A stretch of DNA of 64,000 nt. It comes from Lachnospiraceae bacterium (GTDB lineage: Bacteria; Bacillota_A; Clostridia; Lachnospirales; Lachnospiraceae). The notes below the pieces were generated by a model. It was not told the DNA's origin and did no database searches. It saw nothing but the letters and a program-made list of their open reading frames with translations. A program made the translations under genes and the position numbers. The stretch spans positions 1-64,000 of the forward strand of contig JAFXDD010000047.1 in NCBI GenBank assembly GCA_017516285.1. The letters are read 5' to 3'. Shown piece by piece: positions 53,011 through 63,636 of this stretch (position 1 is its first letter; each line of letters starts with the position of its first letter).

Positions 53011-54681
53011 TTAGAATAAACCGGTAATCTGTCCTTCTTCATTCACATCAATATTAAATGCTGCCGGTGCCTTAGGAAGTCCCGGCATGGTCATAACAGA
53101 ACCGGTAAGTACTACCACAAAGCCTGCACCTGCAGATACATATACTTCACGTACATTGATTTCGAAATCCTTAGGTCTACCCAATAATTCCGGATTATCA
53201 GATAAAGAATACTGGGTCTTTGCCATACATACAGGCAAATTACCAAAGCCAAGCTTCTCTAAATTAGCCAGCTGCTTACTTGCTGCAGGAGAGAAGGTGA
53301 CGCCATCTGCACCATATATTTCCTTTGCAACAGTTGTAATTTTATTTTTCAAAGTATCCTCTTTGTCATACAAAGGTTTAAAATGGCTTTCCTTTGTCTC
53401 TAAGGTTTCCAAAACCTTTTCAGCAAGCGCCTTACCACCTTCACCGCCCTTTGCCCAAACCTCGCAAAGAGCAAAAGCACAGTCTCTTTCCTCACAGAAC
53501 TGCTTTACAAAAGCAATTTCCTCTTCGGTGTCTGTTACAAAAGCATTTAAGGTAACGACTACCGGCACACCGAACTTCTGTACATTTTCAATATGCTTCT
53601 CCAGATTTACAATACCGGCCTTTAATGCTTCCATATTTGGTGCAGTTACCTCGGTCTTTGGTACTCCACCGTTGTATTTTAATGCCTTAATGGTAGCAAC
53701 GATAACTGCTGCATCCGGATGTAAGCCGCTTTCACGGCAAGTAATATCAAAAAACTTCTCTGCGCCAAGGTCTGCACCAAAACCGGCCTCGGTAACCACA
53801 TAATCAGCCATTTTCAGAGCTGTCTTAGTAGCAATTACGGAGTTGCATCCATGTGCAATATTGGCAAAAGGGCCACCATGAACAAAAGCAGGTGTATGCT
53901 CTAAGGTTTGAATTAAATTTGGCTTGATAGCATCCTTTAAAAGGGCTGCCATAGCGCCAACGGCCTGCAGCTGTCCTGCTGTCACAGGAGCACCGCTCAT
54001 ATCATAAGCCACTACCATGCGGCTTAAACGTTCCTTTAAATCAGCCATATCGTTAGCAAGACAAAGTACTGCCATAATTTCGCTGGCTACAGTAATCACG
54101 AAGTGATCCTCTCTGACAAAGCCATCAGCCTTGCTGCCAAGACCCACTACCACATTACGAAGTACACGATCATTCATATCCAGACAGCGCTTCCAAACGA
54201 TATTACGGGTATCAATCTGAAGTACATTGCCTTGCTGAATATGATTGTCAAGCATAGCTGCCAGTAAGTTATTGGCAGAAGTAATGGCATGGAAGTCACC
54301 TGTAAAATGTAAGTTTAAATCCTCCATAGGCACTACCTGAGCATAACCGCCGCCTGCAGCACCACCCTTAATACCAAAGCATGGTCCCAAAGAAGGCTCT
54401 CTTAAAGCAATAATGGACTTCTTGCCAAGCTTACCAAGAGCCTGGCCAAGACCAACACTCACGGTTGTTTTGCCTTCTCCGGCCGGTGTCGGATTAATGG
54501 CAGTCACTAAAATCAGCTTGCCATCCTCCTTTTCTCCCATATTCTTTAAATATTCATTGGAAATCTTTGCTTTGTATTTACCATATAGCTCTAAATCATC
54601 CTCGTGAATGTCAATACGCCCAGCCACCTGAACGATTGGCTCCAATACTGCTTCCTGTGCAATCTGAATATCTGTTTTCAT
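53011..54681 (-). CDS. fhs: Formate-tetrahydrofolate ligase
   Basis: 556 residues from the ATG at 54679-54681, chosen over one three codons earlier that lies too close to the GGAGAG site. P-loop [19 protein letters not shown] (~65-83), then [15 protein letters not shown] and the C-terminal [16 protein letters not shown]. It makes 10-formyl-THF from formate and ATP. Together with folD it feeds purine synthesis and, in acetogens, the methyl branch of CO2 fixation. Confidence 0.96.
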   Translation of the reverse strand: MKTDIQIAQEAVLEPIVQVAGRIDIHEDDLELYGKYKAKISNEYLKNMGEKEDGKLILVTAINPTPAGEGKTTVSVGLGQALGKLGKKSIIALREPSLGPCFGIKGGAAGGGYAQVVPMEDLNLHFTGDFHAITSANNLLAAMLDNHIQQGNVLQIDTRNIVWKRCLDMNDRVLRNVVVGLGSKADGFVREDHFVITVASEIMAVLCLANDMADLKERLSRMVVAYDMSGAPVTAGQLQAVGAMAALLKDAIKPNLIQTLEHTPAFVHGGPFANIAHGCNSVIATKTALKMADYVVTEAGFGADLGAEKFFDITCRESGLHPDAAVIVATIKALKYNGGVPKTEVTAPNMEALKAGIVNLEKHIENVQKFGVPVVVTLNAFVTDTEEEIAFVKQFCEERDCAFALCEVWAKGGEGGKALAEKVLETLETKESHFKPLYDKEDTLKNKITTVAKEIYGADGVTFSPAASKQLANLEKLGFGNLPVCMAKTQYSLSDNPELLGRPKDFEINVREVYVSAGAGFVVVLTGSVMTMPGLPKAPAAFNIDVNEEGQITGLF

Positions 54682-54717
54682 AACTACCATCTCTCCTCAT
54701 TTGTTAAATTCTTATAT

Positions 54718-57570
54718 TTAAATTTCTTCTAAAAGAGCCTCAAACTGCTCTAAACTCATTAATACTTTTCTAGGCTTGGTACCTTCTTCATCACCAACTA
54801 CGCCATATTCACAAAGCTGATCTACAATGCGGGCTGCTCTGTTAAAGCCAATTTTGAATACCCTCTGCAGCATACCAATAGAGGCCTTATCCTTTTCTAT
54901 AATAAATCGACCTGCATCGGCAAACAGTGCATCCTTATCATCACTGCGGCCATTTGTACTGCTTCCTGCATTACCGGCACCGGATTTCAAATTGTTAATC
55001 TGGCTTTGAATCTCCTCCTGATCCTCATGGTACACATTGCCCAGCTGCTGATTTTTGAGGAAATCCACCACAGCTCCTACCTCTGCATCTGAAACAAAGG
55101 AACCCTGCACACGCACCGGCTTACTGTAGCCCTGTGGATAAAACAGCATATCACCCTTGCCCAAAAGCTTTTCCGCACCATTCATATCCAGAATAGTACG
55201 GGAATCCACACCGCTGGATACTGCAAAAGCTACACGGGATGGCATATTGGCCTTTATCAAACCTGTAATAACATCTACAGACGGTCTCTGGGTAGCAATA
55301 ATCAAATGGATACCGGCTGCTCTGGCAAGTTGGGCCAGACGACAGATAGCTTCCTCCACCTCTCCGGGAGCTACCATCATCAAATCTGCAAGCTCGTCCA
55401 CGATAATCACTATCTGCGGCAGCTTCTTTGGTAGATTTACCTCTCCCTTTGCTGCCTTTTCATCAATTTTGGCATTAAAGCCCTTCATATCGCGGACATT
55501 AAACTCAGCAAACTTCTCGTAACGGCTCATCATTTCGCTGACACCCCACTGAAGCGCACCGGCCGCCTGCTTAGGATCCGTGACTACCGGAATAAGCAGG
55601 TGCGGAATACCATTATAGGAACTAAGCTCCACCACCTTCGGGTCAATCATAATCATCTTGACCTCATCCGGATGAGCCTTGTAAAGAATGCTCATAATCA
55701 AGGTATTGATGCATACCGACTTACCGGAACCTGTAGAACCTGCTATCAGCATATGAGGCATCTTGGCAATATCCGTCACTACAATCTTGCCTGCAATATC
55801 CTTACCTACCGCAAAGGAAATCTTGGACTGGAAACTCTGGAATTCCTGAGATTCAATTAATTCCCTAAAAGCAACCGCACTGTTTTCCTTATTGGGCACC
55901 TCAATACCGATGGCCGACTTGCCCGGAATAGGAGCTTCAATACGAATATCCGTAGCCGCCAGATTCAACTTTATATCATCCGACAAATTCACAATGCGTG
56001 ACACCTTCACGCCCTGCTCCGGCTGAAGCTCATAACGGGTAACTGCCGGTCCCTGACTGATGTCAGTGATAGTCACATTTACACCAAAGGTATGTAAACA
56101 CTCCTGCAGTCTGCGTGCCGTTTCCTCCAAATGCTTCTGTCCATCACGGGCGTTACTGCTTTTGCCCTTTTGCAGCAGACTGATAGGCGGAAATTGATAT
56201 AACTTCGCCATATCAATAGACATCTGATTAACCGGAACCTGCTTGTCCTTGGGCTTTGCCTGTGCTCTTAAGTCTTGCCTTGATTCCACAGCTCTTGGAT
56301 TTTGTTCTTCTCTAACCGTTTTTAACTCTACCGGCTCTGCCTCTCTGAAATCCACGCTTTCCTCAGGCTCTATAAAACTTTGTTCTTCTTGCTCTATATG
56401 TATCGGATCCCTATATGCAGACTCCCTCTTTGGCGCTTCATTTTCTCTTGTTACTCTATAAGCAGTCTGATTTCTTGCAGGCTCTGCTGCACCAAAGCTA
56501 ATACGCTCCTGTGCATGATAGCTGCTCTTTGGCCGAAGCTCATGAAGCTCATCCGTCTCCGGCAAGGAACGGGCTACGGTCTCCCGGGACACCTGCAAAG
56601 CAGGATTTACAACCTGCCGTACAGCCACTCCTGCCTGTCCGGCTTCTACAGCCGAACCCACTTCCTGAAATATAACATTATCCTCCATAGCCAAAAGCTC
56701 ATCCACCGGCTCAGTCTGCACTACAGGCTCGCCATCGCCAAGCTTTGAAAAAATAGAGGGAAAATTAATACCTTTAACCTTTTTGTTTCTATCAGGTACA
56801 GCTTGTCTGCCTCCACTGATACCTTCTTTACCCTGCAGCTGCTCTTCTTTTAATTTGAGCTGCTCATAATGCTGAACCTCGCGGGTCTTTGCACGTTCTG
56901 CAGCGTACTCTCTCATACCTCTGGCATCCGTTCTGGCCTTATTTACCACTGCACGGGATGTTTTTTGAACCCCCTTCACAAAGGATCTTTCTGTAATAAA
57001 CACCATACAGATAATTCCCAGAACCAATAAAATCAGTACACTGCCCCAGAAATCAAGCAGACTGCTCATCAGGTAAGCAACAGACCCACCTATAACACCA
57101 CCACCATTAGAAAAATCAATACTGTTTTGGTATAAATCCTTTAAGTTGTAAGCTTCCATATCATTAAGCCTGCCTGCTATCATCTCACAAACAGCACCAA
57201 TCAAAATAAAAAGTACTGTACATGCAATCAGCTTTCGCCGCGCAGCCGGATGCCCCTTATTCACCCAACCGAAAAATGTCAGTATAAACAATAACACGGG
57301 CATAATATAAGCAGTGAGGCCAAAAAGACCAAACATAATATTTTTAAAGAATACACCGATTGGCCCTACCATGCCGAAATTACACAAAAACAAAAATACC
57401 ATAAAAGCAAACAATACAATAAGACCCACCTCATACCAAAGCTCCTGGTCCTCCCTGGTTTGCTTATGGGCAGTCGATGTTGTTTTTGCAGTTGTTTTTG
57501 CAGTTGTTTTTGCAGTTGTTTTTGATTTTGAAGTTGTACTGCGTCGTCTTGTACTATTACTTTTTGCCAT
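54718..57570 (-). CDS. FtsK/SpoIIIE-type DNA translocase
   Basis: 950 residues from the ATG at 57568-57570 with AAGGA upstream (a GTG four codons earlier is the alternative). N-terminal low-complexity TAKT repeats, four membrane segments (~50-190), a long charged linker, then the translocase: Walker [17 protein letters not shown], Walker [14 protein letters not shown] and [24 protein letters not shown]. The C-terminal ~70 residues form the gamma winged-helix that reads KOPS/SRS sequences. It moves DNA at division or into the forespore; which of FtsK or SpoIIIE it replaces cannot be told. Confidence 0.95.
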   Translation of the reverse strand: MAKSNSTRRRSTTSKSKTTAKTTAKTTAKTTSTAHKQTREDQELWYEVGLIVLFAFMVFLFLCNFGMVGPIGVFFKNIMFGLFGLTAYIMPVLLFILTFFGWVNKGHPAARRKLIACTVLFILIGAVCEMIAGRLNDMEAYNLKDLYQNSIDFSNGGGVIGGSVAYLMSSLLDFWGSVLILLVLGIICMVFITERSFVKGVQKTSRAVVNKARTDARGMREYAAERAKTREVQHYEQLKLKEEQLQGKEGISGGRQAVPDRNKKVKGINFPSIFSKLGDGEPVVQTEPVDELLAMEDNVIFQEVGSAVEAGQAGVAVRQVVNPALQVSRETVARSLPETDELHELRPKSSYHAQERISFGAAEPARNQTAYRVTRENEAPKRESAYRDPIHIEQEEQSFIEPEESVDFREAEPVELKTVREEQNPRAVESRQDLRAQAKPKDKQVPVNQMSIDMAKLYQFPPISLLQKGKSSNARDGQKHLEETARRLQECLHTFGVNVTITDISQGPAVTRYELQPEQGVKVSRIVNLSDDIKLNLAATDIRIEAPIPGKSAIGIEVPNKENSAVAFRELIESQEFQSFQSKISFAVGKDIAGKIVVTDIAKMPHMLIAGSTGSGKSVCINTLIMSILYKAHPDEVKMIMIDPKVVELSSYNGIPHLLIPVVTDPKQAAGALQWGVSEMMSRYEKFAEFNVRDMKGFNAKIDEKAAKGEVNLPKKLPQIVIIVDELADLMMVAPGEVEEAICRLAQLARAAGIHLIIATQRPSVDVITGLIKANMPSRVAFAVSSGVDSRTILDMNGAEKLLGKGDMLFYPQGYSKPVRVQGSFVSDAEVGAVVDFLKNQQLGNVYHEDQEEIQSQINNLKSGAGNAGSSTNGRSDDKDALFADAGRFIIEKDKASIGMLQRVFKIGFNRAARIVDQLCEYGVVGDEEGTKPRKVLMSLEQFEALLEEI
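57482..57524. repeat. In-frame 12-bp tandem repeat in the translocase gene
   Basis: Three and a half copies of GTTTTTGCAGTT (plus strand) encode TAKT-type repeats at the N-terminus. Likely length-variable by slippage; being a multiple of three it keeps the frame. Confidence 0.75.
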
Positions 57571-57669
57571 AAATTCCTTCACCTTTCATATGACTGCCTT
57601 ATTCCAAAAGGACATGACATGCCATACTATTTTATTCTAGCACAAAGTGAAGTTTTTGTCATTGGTATT

Positions 57670-58377
57670 TTAAAATTTTCCTCTACGTTCCGCTATCAAA
57701 TCATGTAATTTCGCAATTGCCTCCTTGATACCGCCCACTTCATTAATAATTCCCTCATCCACACATTGCTTCCCTACCAGAATAGTACCCACATCCTTTG
57801 TAAGCACTGCTGTTTCCATCATCAGACTTTCCAGACGTTCCTCGGAAATATTGCAATGAGAGCTGACAAATCCGGTAATACGATTTTGAATCTGTTTAAA
57901 ATAGTCAAAGGTCTGACGCACTCCGATTACCATACCGTTCATGCGCACCGGATGAATGACCATGGTGCCGGTTGGTACAATAAAAGAATAATTACAGCTG
58001 ACTGCAATCGGCACTCCAATAGAATGCGAACCCCCAAGCACTAAAGAAACCGTAGGTTTACTAAGGCTTGCCAGCATTTCCGCAATGGCAAGTCCGGCTT
58101 CCACATCTCCGCCCATGGTATTTAAAAGCACCAACACTCCTTCTATATCATCACTGTCCTCAATGGCTGCCAGTCCCGGCAGAATATGTTCGTACTTTGT
58201 AGTCTTAGCATTATTCCCCAAAACATCATGCCCCTCTATTTCGCCTATAATGGTTATCAAATGAAGATTTTCTTTTTCTTTATTTTCATCCAGAAGCAAC
58301 TGCCCCGACTGCTCAATACGATTGTCCTTTTCCTGCTCTGTAGCATTACTACTATTGTTATTCTGATTTTCTTGCAT
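57670..58377 (-). CDS. tepA: TepA-like ClpP-family serine protease homologue
   Basis: 235 residues from the ATG at 58375-58377 with AAGGAGG upstream. ClpP/crotonase fold: LITIIGEIEGHD, LLNTMGGDVEAGLAIAEMLA, LGGSHSIGVPIAVS (catalytic Ser region), MVIHPVRMNGM (catalytic His) and GIINEVGGIKEAI. The Asn-rich N-terminus is acidic and lacks a signal peptide. The TepA family (YmfB) in Bacillus lies next to spoIIIE as here and is implicated in protein export or spore processes. Confidence 0.88.
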   Translation of the reverse strand: MQENQNNNSSNATEQEKDNRIEQSGQLLLDENKEKENLHLITIIGEIEGHDVLGNNAKTTKYEHILPGLAAIEDSDDIEGVLVLLNTMGGDVEAGLAIAEMLASLSKPTVSLVLGGSHSIGVPIAVSCNYSFIVPTGTMVIHPVRMNGMVIGVRQTFDYFKQIQNRITGFVSSHCNISEERLESLMMETAVLTKDVGTILVGKQCVDEGIINEVGGIKEAIAKLHDLIAERRGKF

Positions 58378-58456
58378 ATGCCCTCCTTGCGCAAGGAACC
58401 AAGAGGACAAATCCGCTTGGAACTCCTTAAATCCCTCAATCCTTGATGGACCTAAA

Positions 58457-58483
58457 AATAAAAAGACGAGAGTTCATCTCGCC
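58457..58483 (-). terminator. Terminator of the glycosyltransferase operon
   Basis: Minus strand stem GGCGAGA/TCTCGTC (one G-U pair) with a 5-base loop, then TTTTT. Located just after the gene at 58510-60030. Confidence 0.75.
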
Positions 58484-58509
58484 TTTTAGTATGCACAAAT
58501 TATTAAATT

Positions 58510-60030
58510 TTATATATCAAAATCTGCGTTTTCTTCAACCTGATAGTCAAAATGCAGCTTGTCCTCTGACACCTCTATACCAAAATCCACCTTTGGCTTA
58601 GATACTCTTTTTGGTATCTCCATGCTCTTCGGAATAAATATCAAAGGCTCTTCTGCAGACTTAGGCGGCACAGTCACAGCAGGCTCTTCTTCAAAGCGAA
58701 CAATCGTGACCTGCGGCTCTTCCTTTTCTAAAGTCTTTTCCTTTGTAATATCCGGCAAACTTCTGCTATCCGTAAGCTCTTCTTGATCCATCAAATGACT
58801 TCCTGCAAACTGTAAATAACATTGTACGGAAAGTCCAGACATAACCACCAGACTCATGTAAATAAAGAAATCATGAGACATATATGTATCCAAACCAAAG
58901 AACTGTCCGATAAGTAAAAGCACAGTACCAAACATAATCCAGGTAAATGCACCCTTTTCCTGTAACAGCCAATATATGATAATCGCTACAATAGATACAA
59001 TAAATATCGGACGAGTACCAAGAGAAAATACAAATGCCTGTATACACTCTATATCCGGCAGCTTAAAATCAGAAAAAAGATATGGATAACTGAGGAAACT
59101 GCCGGCCTCCCGATAAGTCATGCCGTAAAGGAAAGTCTGTGCAATCGTAAATGCCTTCTCACCAAGCATAATCCCCAGCATGGCTGCAATAGGTGTAACA
59201 AAGCTTTTCTTTTTAAGGTTCTTTTTGTGCTTTCTAAGCGCAAGCCCACCTATTATCACAAAGCCCCAGCCGGAAATATCAAGTAAAATAGCCCACATAA
59301 TGCATGCACCTATAAAAAGCTCACACAAAAATGCCAATACACCACGGCATTCACTCTGTGCATAACAGGCTATGATTAACGCAATCATACCATAAATCAC
59401 AAATAGCAGCATCATTGGATTACATTGCATGCTGACTGCAATGCTGTCCGGCAAAAGCATGGCACCGGCAGTAAAAAACAAAGCTGTTACTATTCCAAAA
59501 GCTTTACGGATGGCAAAATACCAAAACACCACTGCTGCTATAAGCAATAAAAACTGCACAAATGCGCCTGCTTCATATATATTCCCCAAAAAGAGACAAA
59601 CTATATGTAAGAAACCTACGTATAATCTGGAAGCCGGATGGGGATTCATATAAACGACGGCATCCTGTGACACCTGGGCATACTGAAAAAATTCATTTTC
59701 CGGAATGATTGGCCAAACGCCTCTAAAATAGTCCACAAAGCGGAATATAAAGCCTCCCACCAGTAACAGCACCAGAATACTGCCTTCTAAAAAGACCGCC
59801 TCACCCTTAGAAAACTGCACAAAGCACTGGGTATTTTGTGCAATACGGAGTAAAAAGGCACAAATTGCAGCAAGTAAAATCCATACCAGCGTAGGCATTA
59901 CAATATCCACAATGGACAGTCCGGTCCGATTGTTTACGTATTCAAAAAAAGAAAAGGCATATCCAAAGCCTGCAATTACAGTAAATACAAGCCATATTAA
60001 AAATTCCGGTATGGATAATAATCGCTTCAT
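58510..60030 (-). CDS. Polytopic membrane protein, possible GT-C glycosyltransferase
   Basis: 506 residues from the ATG at 60028-60030 with AGGAG upstream. About 10-12 membrane segments (~10-410) and an acidic cytoplasmic tail of ~95 residues rich in Pro, Glu and Lys. The first extracellular loop (~105-145: RFVDYFRGVWPIIPENEFFQYA, then YMNPHPASRLYVG) has acidic and aromatic residues like GT-C enzymes or GtrC-type partners, but I recognise no family motif. It is 47 bases after a GtrB-like glycosyltransferase gene, so it could use the lipid-linked sugar that enzyme makes. Confidence 0.6.
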   Translation of the reverse strand: MKRLLSIPEFLIWLVFTVIAGFGYAFSFFEYVNNRTGLSIVDIVMPTLVWILLAAICAFLLRIAQNTQCFVQFSKGEAVFLEGSILVLLLVGGFIFRFVDYFRGVWPIIPENEFFQYAQVSQDAVVYMNPHPASRLYVGFLHIVCLFLGNIYEAGAFVQFLLLIAAVVFWYFAIRKAFGIVTALFFTAGAMLLPDSIAVSMQCNPMMLLFVIYGMIALIIACYAQSECRGVLAFLCELFIGACIMWAILLDISGWGFVIIGGLALRKHKKNLKKKSFVTPIAAMLGIMLGEKAFTIAQTFLYGMTYREAGSFLSYPYLFSDFKLPDIECIQAFVFSLGTRPIFIVSIVAIIIYWLLQEKGAFTWIMFGTVLLLIGQFFGLDTYMSHDFFIYMSLVVMSGLSVQCYLQFAGSHLMDQEELTDSRSLPDITKEKTLEKEEPQVTIVRFEEEPAVTVPPKSAEEPLIFIPKSMEIPKRVSKPKVDFGIEVSEDKLHFDYQVEENADFDI

Positions 60031-60077
60031 AGTACTCCTAAACAAAATTAAGTATCTTTTGCACACAAACTGTGTTA

Positions 60078-61022
60078 TTAATTCAGTATCTTTTCTATGT
60101 TATAACGAGGTCGTTCTTTTACTTCCATGTAAATCTTACCGATATACATACCAACCAGTCCGATGGCAAAAAGCTGGACGCCTCCCAAAAACCAGATGGA
60201 CACCATTAAAGAAGTCCATCCCGGCACGGTATTTCCCATGAAATGTGCTACCAATGCATAAATGGCAGCCAAAACAGCTAAAGCAATAATAACTACACCA
60301 AGACCAAGTATCAGACTGATAGGCTTCACACTAAAGGAAGTAATGCCGTTAAATGCCAAAGCAAGCATTTTCTTCAAAGGATACTTGCTTTCTCCGGCCA
60401 CACGCTCCTTACGACTATAGTAAACACTGGTAGTATTGTAGCCAATAAGAGGCATCATGCCGCGAAGGAACAAATTAGATTCTTTAAATTTGCTAAAATG
60501 CTCCAGTGCACGCTTACTCATCAGACGAAAGTCTGCATGATTGTAAACGGTTTTCACACCCATTATCTCCATGAACTTGTAAAAACCCTGAGCCGTTGCA
60601 CGTTTAAAGAAGGTATCCGTGCTTCTGTCATTGCGTACGCCATAAACAATATCGTTACCGGCATAGTATGCATCCACCATATCCTCAATCACGGCCACAT
60701 CATCCTGTAAATCCGCATCAATGGAAATGGAAATATCACACATATCCTTTGCAACCATAAGACCTGCCGTCAGAGCATATTGATGCCCTACATTGCCTGC
60801 CAGATTTACACCTTTTACCTGAACAGGATATTTGGCATGCTCACTCTCAATGAGCTCCCAGGTACGGTCCTTACTGCCGTCATTTACGAACATCACAAAG
60901 CTGTCCTCGGTAATTTTGCCTTTCCCAATCAAATCAGCCAAAACACCTCTTAACGCCTCGGAACAAATCTCCAATACCTCTTCTTCCTTGTAACATGGAA
61001 CTACAATCGCTAACTTGTACAT
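60078..61022 (-). CDS. GtrB-like family 2 glycosyltransferase
   Basis: 314 residues. GT-A fold: LAIVVPCYKEEE, VMFVNDGSKDRTWELIE, ISIDADLQDDVAVIEDMV (DXD-like), then HADFRLMSKRALEHF, and KERVAGESKYPLKKML. Two C-terminal membrane segments (~233-258 and ~272-300). The pattern matches GtrB/DPM1-type enzymes that load a sugar onto undecaprenyl phosphate on the cytoplasmic face. It is followed by a polytopic membrane protein that may use the product. Confidence 0.9.
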   Translation of the reverse strand: MYKLAIVVPCYKEEEVLEICSEALRGVLADLIGKGKITEDSFVMFVNDGSKDRTWELIESEHAKYPVQVKGVNLAGNVGHQYALTAGLMVAKDMCDISISIDADLQDDVAVIEDMVDAYYAGNDIVYGVRNDRSTDTFFKRATAQGFYKFMEIMGVKTVYNHADFRLMSKRALEHFSKFKESNLFLRGMMPLIGYNTTSVYYSRKERVAGESKYPLKKMLALAFNGITSFSVKPISLILGLGVVIIALAVLAAIYALVAHFMGNTVPGWTSLMVSIWFLGGVQLFAIGLVGMYIGKIYMEVKERPRYNIEKILN

Positions 61023-61037
61023 ATTTTTCCTTCCTGA

Positions 61038-62309
61038 TTATGCTTTATCAATAGCCTGCGCTAAATCAGCAATAATATCTTCAACGTTCTCAATACCAAC
61101 GGATAAACGGATCAAATCCGGTGCTACACCGGCTTCAACCAGCTGCTCGTCATTCATCTGACGGTGTGTGTGACTGGCCGGATGCAGTACACAGGTTCTG
61201 GCATCTGCAACATGGGTAACAATAGCAGCAAGCTCTAAATTATCCATCATATTAGCTGCACCTATCCTGCCGCTCTTTAAGCCAAAGCTGATAACACCGC
61301 AGGAACCATTTGGCATATACTTCTGTGCCAGTTCATAATACTTGTTGGATTTAAGACCGGGATAATTTACCCATGCAACCTTTTCATGCGCCTCCAAAAA
61401 CTCTGCAACCTTCTGCGCATTCTCACAATGACGAGGCATACGTAAATGTAAGGTTTCCAGACCCACATTCAATAAAAAGGCATTCATTGGAGACTGGATA
61501 GAGCCCAAGTCTCTCATCAGCTGGCTGGTAGCCTTGGTAATATAAGCACCCTTGCCAAACTTCTCTGTATAAACAATGCCGTGGTAAGATTCATCCGGTG
61601 TACAAAGTCCCGGGAACTTATCCGGGTACTTGCTCCAGTCAAAATTGCCGCTGTCTACAATAGCACCACCTACACACATTGCATGACCATCCATGTATTT
61701 GGTGGTAGAATGGGTCACAATATCCGCACCAAATTCAAAAGGTCTGCAGTTAATCGGCGTGGCAAAGGTATTATCAATAATAAGTGGTACCTCATGGGCA
61801 TGCGCCACACGTGCAAACTTCTCAATATCCAGAACAACAAGCGCCGGATTGGCAATAGTCTCTGCCACCACGCACTTGGTATTTGGCTGAAATGCTGCGT
61901 TTAACTCTTCTTCGCCGGCATCCGGATCCACCACTGTACAACTTATGCCCATCTTTTTCATGGTACAGGTCAACAGATTGAAGGTGCCCCCATAAACGGT
62001 AGAACTCATAATTAAATGGTCACCTGCTTCGCAGATGTTAAACACTGCATAATAGTTAGCAGCCTGTCCTGAGGAGGTAAGCATAGCAGCTACACCACCC
62101 TCCAACTCACAAATTTTCTGCGCTACAGCATCATTGGTAGGATTCTGTAAACGAGTATAAAAATAACCGCTGTCCTCTAAATCAAACAAACGTCCCATCT
62201 GCTCAGAGGTATCATACTTAAAGGTAGTACTCTGATAAATAGGCAATACTCTAGGCTCACCCTTAGTCGGCTTCCAGCCGGATTGTATACAAATTGTTTC
62301 ACGTTTCAT
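61038..62309 (-). CDS. O-acetylhomoserine sulfhydrylase
   Basis: 423 residues from the ATG at 62307-62309 (AGAAGG eight bases upstream; an ATG eight codons earlier overlaps yebC). PLP-dependent Cys/Met metabolism fold: QSTTFKYDTSEQMGRLFD, YTRLQNPTNDAVAQKI, LTSSGQAANYY, THSTTKYMDGH (the PLP lysine) and C-terminal IRLSVGIENVEDIIADL. It makes homocysteine from O-acetylhomoserine and sulfide, or cysteine from O-acetylserine. Length and motifs fit the OAH sulfhydrylase subgroup. Confidence 0.93.
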   Translation of the reverse strand: MKRETICIQSGWKPTKGEPRVLPIYQSTTFKYDTSEQMGRLFDLEDSGYFYTRLQNPTNDAVAQKICELEGGVAAMLTSSGQAANYYAVFNICEAGDHLIMSSTVYGGTFNLLTCTMKKMGISCTVVDPDAGEEELNAAFQPNTKCVVAETIANPALVVLDIEKFARVAHAHEVPLIIDNTFATPINCRPFEFGADIVTHSTTKYMDGHAMCVGGAIVDSGNFDWSKYPDKFPGLCTPDESYHGIVYTEKFGKGAYITKATSQLMRDLGSIQSPMNAFLLNVGLETLHLRMPRHCENAQKVAEFLEAHEKVAWVNYPGLKSNKYYELAQKYMPNGSCGVISFGLKSGRIGAANMMDNLELAAIVTHVADARTCVLHPASHTHRQMNDEQLVEAGVAPDLIRLSVGIENVEDIIADLAQAIDKA

Positions 62310-62325
62310 ACTATGTACCTTCTCC

Positions 62326-63054
62326 TTATTCATCCCAATTGTGATATACGCTCTCTACATCGTCATCATCATCTAATAAATCCAGGGTCTTTTGTAAATT
62401 CTTAATAGCTGTTTCGTCAGTCAAAGTAACATAATTCTGAGGAATCATAGTAACCTCTGCACTGACCATAGCAATGCCCTCTGCCTTTAAAGCATCCTTT
62501 ACCTCATCCAGACTGTCAGGGTCTGTTAAGATTTCAAAGCTGTCCTCTTCCTCATTAAAGTCCTCTGCACCCGCATCCAATGCAATCATCATCAAATCGT
62601 CAGCTTCCATATCACACTCTTCCTTGTCGATAATAATCTGACCACGTTTATCAAACATAAAGGATACACAGCCCGGTGTACCGATGCTGCCCTGACCCTT
62701 GGTAAATGCACTTCTGACATTACCTGCTGTACGGTTTTTGTTGTCTGTTAAGGTATTTACGATAATAGCAATACCATTTGGACCATAGCCCTCATATGTA
62801 ATGTATTCGTAATTTACGTTACCAAGCTCACCGCTTGCTCTCTTAATACCGCGGTCGATGGTATCGTTCGGCATGTTGTTGGCTTTGGCCTTTTCAATCA
62901 CCTTTGCAAGCTTGAAGTTGTTGGCCGGATCCGGACCGCCTTCTTTAACAGCTACAGCAATTTCTCTACCGATAATAGTAAAAATCTTTCCTTTTGCAGC
63001 ATCATTTTTTTCTTTTTTGTGCTTAATATTGGCAAATTTTGAATGTCCTGACAT
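62326..63054 (-). CDS. YebC/PmpR-family regulator
   Basis: 242 residues from the ATG at 63052-63054 with GAGGAG upstream; the longer frame has no ribosome site. MSGHSKFANIKHKKEKNDAAKGK (shown in part, ~1-23) is the family signature, followed by YEGYGPNGIAIIV and LTDNKNRTAGNVR. The usual reading is HSKW; here it is HSKF. Members act as transcription regulators or in translation of proline-rich proteins. Confidence 0.93.
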   Translation of the reverse strand: MSGHSKFANIKHKKEKNDAAKGKIFTIIGREIAVAVKEGGPDPANNFKLAKVIEKAKANNMPNDTIDRGIKRASGELGNVNYEYITYEGYGPNGIAIIVNTLTDNKNRTAGNVRSAFTKGQGSIGTPGCVSFMFDKRGQIIIDKEECDMEADDLMMIALDAGAEDFNEEEDSFEILTDPDSLDEVKDALKAEGIAMVSAEVTMIPQNYVTLTDETAIKNLQKTLDLLDDDDDVESVYHNWDE

Positions 63055-63156
63055 AATAAATCTCCTCTTATTAATCTGTTTCTTACACCGGTTCCATGAC
63101 CGGTTTTTGTACGGGCACACCCTGTGCCCGCTTATCCATCTTTTAATATATCAAAT

Positions 63157-63522
63157 TTATGCCCTTTCGTCAACTGAATGACTGTTGACCAATGACAAAC
63201 TTATTTCAAGGGCATTATTTACCTGACCCATAATATCCTCTCCCAGGTGACAAACCTTATCCTTCAGGCGCTTTTTGTCAATGGTACGCAGCTGTTCTAA
63301 CAGGATAACAGAATCCTTTTCCATATCGTACATATTTGAGGAAATGGTAATGTGCGTAGGCAGCTTTGCCTTTTCTAACTTACTGGTAATAGCCGCACAT
63401 ATGACAGTCGGGCTGTGTTTGTTTCCTACATCATTTTGTATAATTAAAACAGGCCTGATACCGCCCTGCTCACTGCCGATTACGGGTCTTAAATCTGCAT
63501 AATAAACGTCACCACGTTTCAT
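63157..63522 (-). CDS. mazF: MazF/PemK-family mRNA interferase
   Basis: 121 residues from the ATG at 63520-63522 with GGAAGG upstream. MazF/EndoA signatures: [29 protein letters not shown] (~2-30), [15 protein letters not shown] and [16 protein letters not shown]. These toxins cut single-stranded RNA at short sites. Upstream alr ends 114 bases before it and no antitoxin-sized frame fits in between, unlike the Bacillus order alr-ndoAI-ndoA. Confidence 0.92.
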   Translation of the reverse strand: MKRGDVYYADLRPVIGSEQGGIRPVLIIQNDVGNKHSPTVICAAITSKLEKAKLPTHITISSNMYDMEKDSVILLEQLRTIDKKRLKDKVCHLGEDIMGQVNNALEISLSLVNSHSVDERA

Positions 63523-63636
63523 TCTGTCGCCTTCCTTTCTATGTAAAGCTTTTTCTTTCATAGCTTAGTATGGCTCAAAATTCTTGCAGTATTCACATTT
63601 ATCATCTAAAGTTTTCTGACTTTAAAACAAACAAGC

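Noticed and set aside
57482..57524. Tandem repeat as a CRISPR-like array
   Set aside because: The 12-bp units are contiguous, without spacers, and in frame inside a translocase gene.
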